This document shows, one piece after another, positions 13,748-15,144 of a stretch of 15,144 nt of DNA (positions are counted from its first letter, which is position 1; the number at the start of each line of letters is the position of its first letter). The position numbers and the translations under genes are program-made. Below the pieces are notes generated by a model. It was not told the DNA's origin. It worked only from the letters and a program-made list of their open reading frames with translations, and did not search any database. Source of the stretch: Bacteroidota bacterium (GTDB taxonomy: Bacteria; Bacteroidota; Bacteroidia; Flavobacteriales_F; PHOS-HE28); the NCBI GenBank assembly GCA_023418095.1, contig JAEZDL010000260.1, positions 1 to 15,144 of the forward strand, read 5' to 3'.

Positions 13748-14146
13748 ATGGCCGCGGGCGAAAATAATGCCAGACCGAAGGGAGGTGACTTTGCCCTTCG
13801 CGCGCAGTTGCTGGCTTTGGGGCTTGGCGCCGATCGGGCCGAGGTGCTGCGCCGCACTGTGGATCAACTGAACAAGGACCTTGGGATGCAGGCCGATCCG
13901 ATCAAAGCTCCACCCGCTGATGACCAGGCTTTCGAAGTGCTGCGCGCACAAGTATTTCCGTTGCTGGAGCGGCTTTTCACAACCGATCCGCATGCAGCGA
14001 ACGTGGCGATGTATCGTGTGGATATACCGCAATTCCTCCGCGATCGTGCGCTGGCGGAGGGCGGGATCCATGCGTTGGCGGGCGAAGTGGTGCTGAGGTG
14101 CCTGCAAAAAGTGCTCACACGCATGCGTTTTTCCGGGGAATTCTGA
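13748..14146 (+). CDS. small cytoplasmic protein of unknown function (132 aa)
   Basis: No family is recognised with confidence. The 132-residue protein has no signal peptide, membrane helix or cysteine motif. It appears mostly helical: RAQLLALGLGADRAEVLRRT, then a linker with KAPPADDQ, then FEVLRAQVFPLLERLF. The C-terminal half contains the segment NVAMYRVDIPQFLRDRAL and ends in GEVVLRCLQKVLTRMRFSG. That closing pattern, a helix with LQKV before a basic end, recalls small conserved Bacteroidota proteins of unknown role; this is memory, not a search result. It is divergent from the secreted-protein gene (37-base gap) and co-directional with sucA, but an exact-match promoter box before sucA suggests separate transcription. 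Codon use matches its neighbours, so I think it is a real gene. Confidence 0.72.
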   Translation: MAAGENNARPKGGDFALRAQLLALGLGADRAEVLRRTVDQLNKDLGMQADPIKAPPADDQAFEVLRAQVFPLLERLFTTDPHAANVAMYRVDIPQFLRDRALAEGGIHALAGEVVLRCLQKVLTRMRFSGEF

Positions 14147-14215
14147 GGCCAGGCATCGATCGGTGCAACAAAACCGACGGCGTTCCGTACGATCGCAGGG
14201 CCCAAAGGGAACAAC

Positions 14216-14223
14216 TACCTTTG
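14216..14223 (+). promoter_or_regulatory. Bacteroidota-type -7 promoter box for sucA
   Basis: TACCTTTG fits TAnnTTTG exactly and lies 40 bases before the sucA ATG, implying a leader of about 30-35 bases. No -33 TTTG was found at the normal distance; the region there is GATCGCAGGG. Confidence 0.55.
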
Positions 14224-14239
14224 CACCAGGATCCTGTCT

Positions 14240-14256
14240 CCCCGCCCAAAGCGGGG
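14240..14256 (+). promoter_or_regulatory. GC-rich hairpin in the sucA leader, just before the start codon
   Basis: CCCCGC (14240-14245), loop CCAAA and GCGGGG (14251-14256) form a perfect 6-bp all-GC stem that ends 7 bases before the ATG at 14264. It sits where the ribosome would first bind, so it could limit translation or protect the message end. It has no T-tract and is not a terminator. Confidence 0.5.
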
Positions 14257-14263
14257 CCCTATC

Positions 14264-15144
14264 ATGGACAAATTCTCATACTTGAGCAACGCTGATGGTG
14301 CCGCGCTCGATGGCATCTACCAGCAATACCTGAAAGATCCAGCTTCAGTAGATGAAGGCTGGGCCCGTTTCTTCGAAGGGTTTGATTTCGCGCGCCAGCG
14401 CAACGAGATGCTGCCCGGCCAGAACGGCGCGGCTTCTTCGGTCGCGAACGAGCATCTTCGGAAGGAGTTCAAGGTCTTGGAGCTGATCCAGGCCTACCGC
14501 GAGCGCGGCCACTTCTTCACACAGACCAATCCGGTGCGGGAACGCCGTAAATACGAGCCAACGCTGGATCTGAAGAATTTCGGTCTGTCAGATGCGGATC
14601 TCGATCAGGTATTCGAGGCTGGGGCCGAGCTCGGGATCGGTGCGGCGAAATTGCGCGACATCATCGATCATCTCTACCAGACCTATTGCCGCAGCATCGG
14701 GGTGGAGTACCGCTACATACGGCAGCCGGAAAAAGTGCAGTGGTTGCAGGAGCGCATGGAGCGCACGCGCAACACGCCCGATTTCGATCTGGATGCCCGG
14801 AAAGGTTTCCTCAACAAGCTGAACCAGGCCGTCGTCTTCGAGAAATTCCTCGGAAAGAAATTCATCGGCCAGAAGCGTTTCAGCATTGAAGGCGTGGAAA
14901 CGTTGATCCCCGCGCTGGACCATATCATTGAACAAGGCGCCGAAAAGCACGGCGTTCAGGACATCGTGATCGGCATGGCGCACCGCGGTCGATTGAATGT
15001 GCTCGCGAACATCCTGCACAAGACCTACGAAAGCATTTTCGCGGAATTCGAAGGTCGCGATTACGACGACGCGCTGGTGGAAGGCGACGTGAAGTACCAC
15101 ATGGGTTACTGCAGCTGCGCGATCACCGAGAAGAAGAAAGGTGT
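14264..15144 (+). CDS. sucA: 2-oxoglutarate dehydrogenase E1 component, N-terminal part (3' end outside window)
   Basis: Thiamine diphosphate-dependent E1 subunit that decarboxylates 2-oxoglutarate and passes the succinyl group to the lipoyl domain of E2 (SucB) in the TCA cycle; cytoplasmic. From the ATG at 14264, 293 codons are visible before the window ends, out of about 900 in the family. The N-terminal E2-contact segment is seen at about 6-41 (YLSNADGAALDGIYQQYLKD, then WARFFEGF). The AYRERGHFFTQTNPV helix is at 78-91 and RFSIEGVETLIPALD at 205-219. The cofactor region IGMAHRGRLNVLANIL (236-251) and GDVKYHMGY (274-282) complete the match. After YHMG the residues read YCSCAITEK, where many relatives have an SSD-like stretch; this may be normal lineage variation. 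Transcription probably starts from the box at 14216. GATC sites are sparser than in the central genes. Confidence 0.95.
   Translation, partial: MDKFSYLSNADGAALDGIYQQYLKDPASVDEGWARFFEGFDFARQRNEMLPGQNGAASSVANEHLRKEFKVLELIQAYRERGHFFTQTNPVRERRKYEPTLDLKNFGLSDADLDQVFEAGAELGIGAAKLRDIIDHLYQTYCRSIGVEYRYIRQPEKVQWLQERMERTRNTPDFDLDARKGFLNKLNQAVVFEKFLGKKFIGQKRFSIEGVETLIPALDHIIEQGAEKHGVQDIVIGMAHRGRLNVLANILHKTYESIFAEFEGRDYDDALVEGDVKYHMGYCSCAITEKKKG

Noticed and set aside
13711..13857. Upstream extension of the 291-residue protein to an ATG at 13857
   Set aside because: It precedes a clear signal peptide and overlaps the divergent gene at 13748.
14160..14177. TCGGT/ACCGA hairpin after the 132-residue gene as a terminator
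   Set aside because: Only five base pairs with an 8-base loop and no T-tract.

Overview
The window looks like chromosome from a G+C-rich member of the Bacteroidota, most likely Flavobacteriales. The evidence is: two secreted proteins with type IX secretion (T9SS) C-terminal sorting domains (PNPSTG motifs); a DUF5686/carboxypeptidase-regulatory outer-membrane protein; near-consensus Bacteroidota -7 promoter boxes (TAnnTTTG) before several genes; and little sign of Shine-Dalgarno sequences. The lineage is inferred from gene content, not from a marker tree. Coding density is very high: no gap exceeds about 120 bases, and no rRNA, tRNA, CRISPR array, prophage or insertion sequence was seen.

Layout. 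Positions 1-768 hold the 3' end of a T9SS-exported protein and a small secreted protein. Positions 877-2228 hold pyrH (UMP kinase) and frr (ribosome recycling factor). A 64-base palindromic element (2238-2301) separates frr from a convergent radical SAM/SPASM gene (2311-3333, minus). Divergent from that gene is a co-directional run of four: a DUF5686 outer-membrane protein (3422-5836), an RND/MMPL-type exporter (5901-8279), rfbA/rmlA (8319-9182) and a short-chain polyprenyl diphosphate synthase (9182-10135) whose start codon overlaps the rfbA stop. This run meets, tail to tail with a 7-base overlap, a minus-strand pair: a TIGR01777-type SDR epimerase and, upstream of it with an ATGA overlap, a 558-residue T9SS-secreted protein. 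A further minus-strand gene for an unrecognised 291-residue secreted protein ends in a strong UUCG-loop terminator. A divergent small protein of unknown function then precedes sucA (2-oxoglutarate dehydrogenase E1), which runs off the right edge.

How the genes may work together. Most are housekeeping (pyrimidine nucleotides, ribosome recycling, TCA cycle). The 3422-10135 run links an outer-membrane protein, a lipid-type exporter, a nucleotide-sugar enzyme and a prenyl chain synthase; a shared role in envelope biogenesis is plausible but only inferred.

The most unusual signal is not a gene. The palindrome GATC, often as CGATCG, is strongly over-represented through most of the window. It is weaker in the first 700 bases and in sucA, and it appears to enrich Asp-Arg dipeptides in the encoded proteins. 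I found no clear new defence, mobile or biosynthetic system.
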